In this document: piece by piece, positions 5,300 through 5,909 of the stretch | Layout: each line of letters opens with the position of its first letter | Numbering within the stretch: the stretch's first letter is position 1 | Origin: JBHYDC01 sp051861205 | GTDB lineage: Bacteria > Pseudomonadota > Alphaproteobacteria > Rhizobiales > Pleomorphomonadaceae | Assembly: GCA_051861205.1 (NCBI GenBank) | Contig: JBHYDC010000039.1 | Span: 1-5,909 of the forward strand | Reading direction: 5' to 3' | DNA: 5,909 bases | Program-made: the position numbers and the translations under genes | The notes under the pieces: generated by a model | Told to the model about the DNA's origin: nothing | Database searches by the model: none | Seen by the model: only the letters and a program-made list of their open reading frames with translations

Positions 5300-5909
5300 A
5301 TGACCTATTCAGCCCTCGCCCTCCTGAAAAACGCGCTGACGGGCAACCGCAACTGGAAGCCGATGTGGCGCGAGCCAGAGCCAAGAGCTTTCTATGACAC
5401 CGTCGTGGTGGGTGGCGGCGGGCATGGGCTTGCGACCGCCTATTATCTCGCCAAGGAGCATGGCATCACCGATGTCGCGGTTGTCGAGAAGGGCTATCTC
5501 GGCTCGGGGAATGTCGGGCGAAACACAACGATCATCCGCTCAAACTACATGATGCCTGACAACACGCGCTTCTACGAATGGTCGTTGAAGCTCTGGGAAG
5601 GGCTCGAACAGGACATCAATTACAATGCAATGGTCTCCCAGCGCGGCGTCTTGAACCTTGCTCATTCCGACGCGCAGCGCGACGCCTATGCAAGGCGCGG
5701 CAATGCCATGCGGATTGCAGGCGTCGATGCCGAACTGTTGGATCGTTCAGCGATCCGCGAGCTTGTGCCGCTGCTCGATCTCGACACTGCGCGGTTTCCC
5801 GTGAAGGCCGGGCTTTTGCAGCGGCGCGGCGGAACAGTGCGCCATGACGCTGTCGCCTGGGGTTATGCGCGCGCTGCCGACAAACGCGGTGTCGATCTCA
5901 TCCAGAACT
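5300..5909 (+). CDS. soxB: Sarcosine oxidase beta subunit, N-terminal half (cut by window end)
   Basis: The frame runs from the ATG at 5300 to the window edge, giving 203 residues of a protein usually a little over 400 long. The start MTYSALALLKNALTG and the following NWKPMWREPEP are typical of the beta subunit of heterotetrameric sarcosine oxidase. The FAD-binding fold follows: VVVGGGGHGLATAYYLA (35-51), Glu63 at the end of strand 2, then GNVGRNTTIIRSNY (70-83). QRGVLNLAH (114-122) and QRRGGTVRHDAVAWG (174-188) are also signature strings; His182 corresponds to the histidine that binds FMN covalently in this family. The enzyme demethylates sarcosine to glycine, passing the one-carbon unit to tetrahydrofolate with H2O2 formed. 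Subunits D, A and G would be expected downstream, outside the window. No clear Shine-Dalgarno precedes the ATG. An upstream in-frame GTG (5261) would add 13 residues not typical of the family. This is not the thiosulfate-oxidation SoxB. Confidence 0.93.
   Translation, partial: MTYSALALLKNALTGNRNWKPMWREPEPRAFYDTVVVGGGGHGLATAYYLAKEHGITDVAVVEKGYLGSGNVGRNTTIIRSNYMMPDNTRFYEWSLKLWEGLEQDINYNAMVSQRGVLNLAHSDAQRDAYARRGNAMRIAGVDAELLDRSAIRELVPLLDLDTARFPVKAGLLQRRGGTVRHDAVAWGYARAADKRGVDLIQN

Noticed and set aside
5300..5909. SoxB of thiosulfate oxidation
   Set aside because: The protein has an FAD-binding GGGGHG fold and the sarcosine oxidase RRGG...RHD string; thiosulfate SoxB is a metallophosphatase-like protein.
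1..5909. CRISPR array, insertion sequence, tRNA or rRNA gene
   Set aside because: No spaced direct repeats, transposase motifs, terminal inverted repeats or cloverleaf were seen. The 16S-like 19-base string at 631-649 is too short to be an rRNA gene.

Overview
The window looks like part of the chromosome of a high-GC proteobacterium. The most likely group is an alphaproteobacterium of the Hyphomicrobiales/Rhodospirillales type, but this is inferred from GC content and gene style and no marker gene is present. It holds pieces of three catabolic or transport units: the 3' end of a tripartite-tricarboxylate-type (Bug/TctC) binding-protein gene, a complete four-gene polar amino-acid-type ABC importer with a GlxA-like AraC regulator, and the 5' half of a sarcosine oxidase beta subunit gene.

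Layout. Positions 2-325 (+) are the C-terminal third of a Bug-family periplasmic binding protein, followed by a strong GC-rich hairpin (345-374). Positions 326-766 are a tail-to-tail intergenic stretch with no gene I can defend. It contains a perfect orphan Shine-Dalgarno-like string and a weak hint of a decayed coding region. Positions 767-4065 (-) are the ABC operon, transcribed leftward in the order binding protein, permease 1, permease 2, ATPase. The last three genes are joined by two ATGA overlaps, and permease 1 starts at TTG. Positions 4182-5231 (-) encode a DJ-1/PfpI plus AraC-HTH regulator of the GlxA/GbdR type. Positions 5300-5909 (+) are the start of a divergent soxB, cut by the window end.

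How the genes may work together. GlxA/GbdR/SouR-type regulators often control glycine betaine, dimethylglycine or sarcosine catabolism. Here such a regulator lies 68 bp from, and divergent to, soxB, and 116 bp upstream of an amino-acid-type importer on its own strand. The simplest reading is a compact uptake-plus-oxidation locus: the importer brings in sarcosine or another N-methylated amino compound, sarcosine oxidase demethylates it in the cytoplasm, and the regulator senses the substrate or a product. The substrate is inference and is not encoded visibly. In support, the hexamer CACGTG occurs only twice in the whole window, once in each of the two short intergenic regions around the regulator.

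I see no mobile element, CRISPR array, tRNA or rRNA gene. I found no wholly new system. The best leads are the shared CACGTG palindromes, the unassigned importer substrate, the regulator start choice, and the odd convergent intergenic region.
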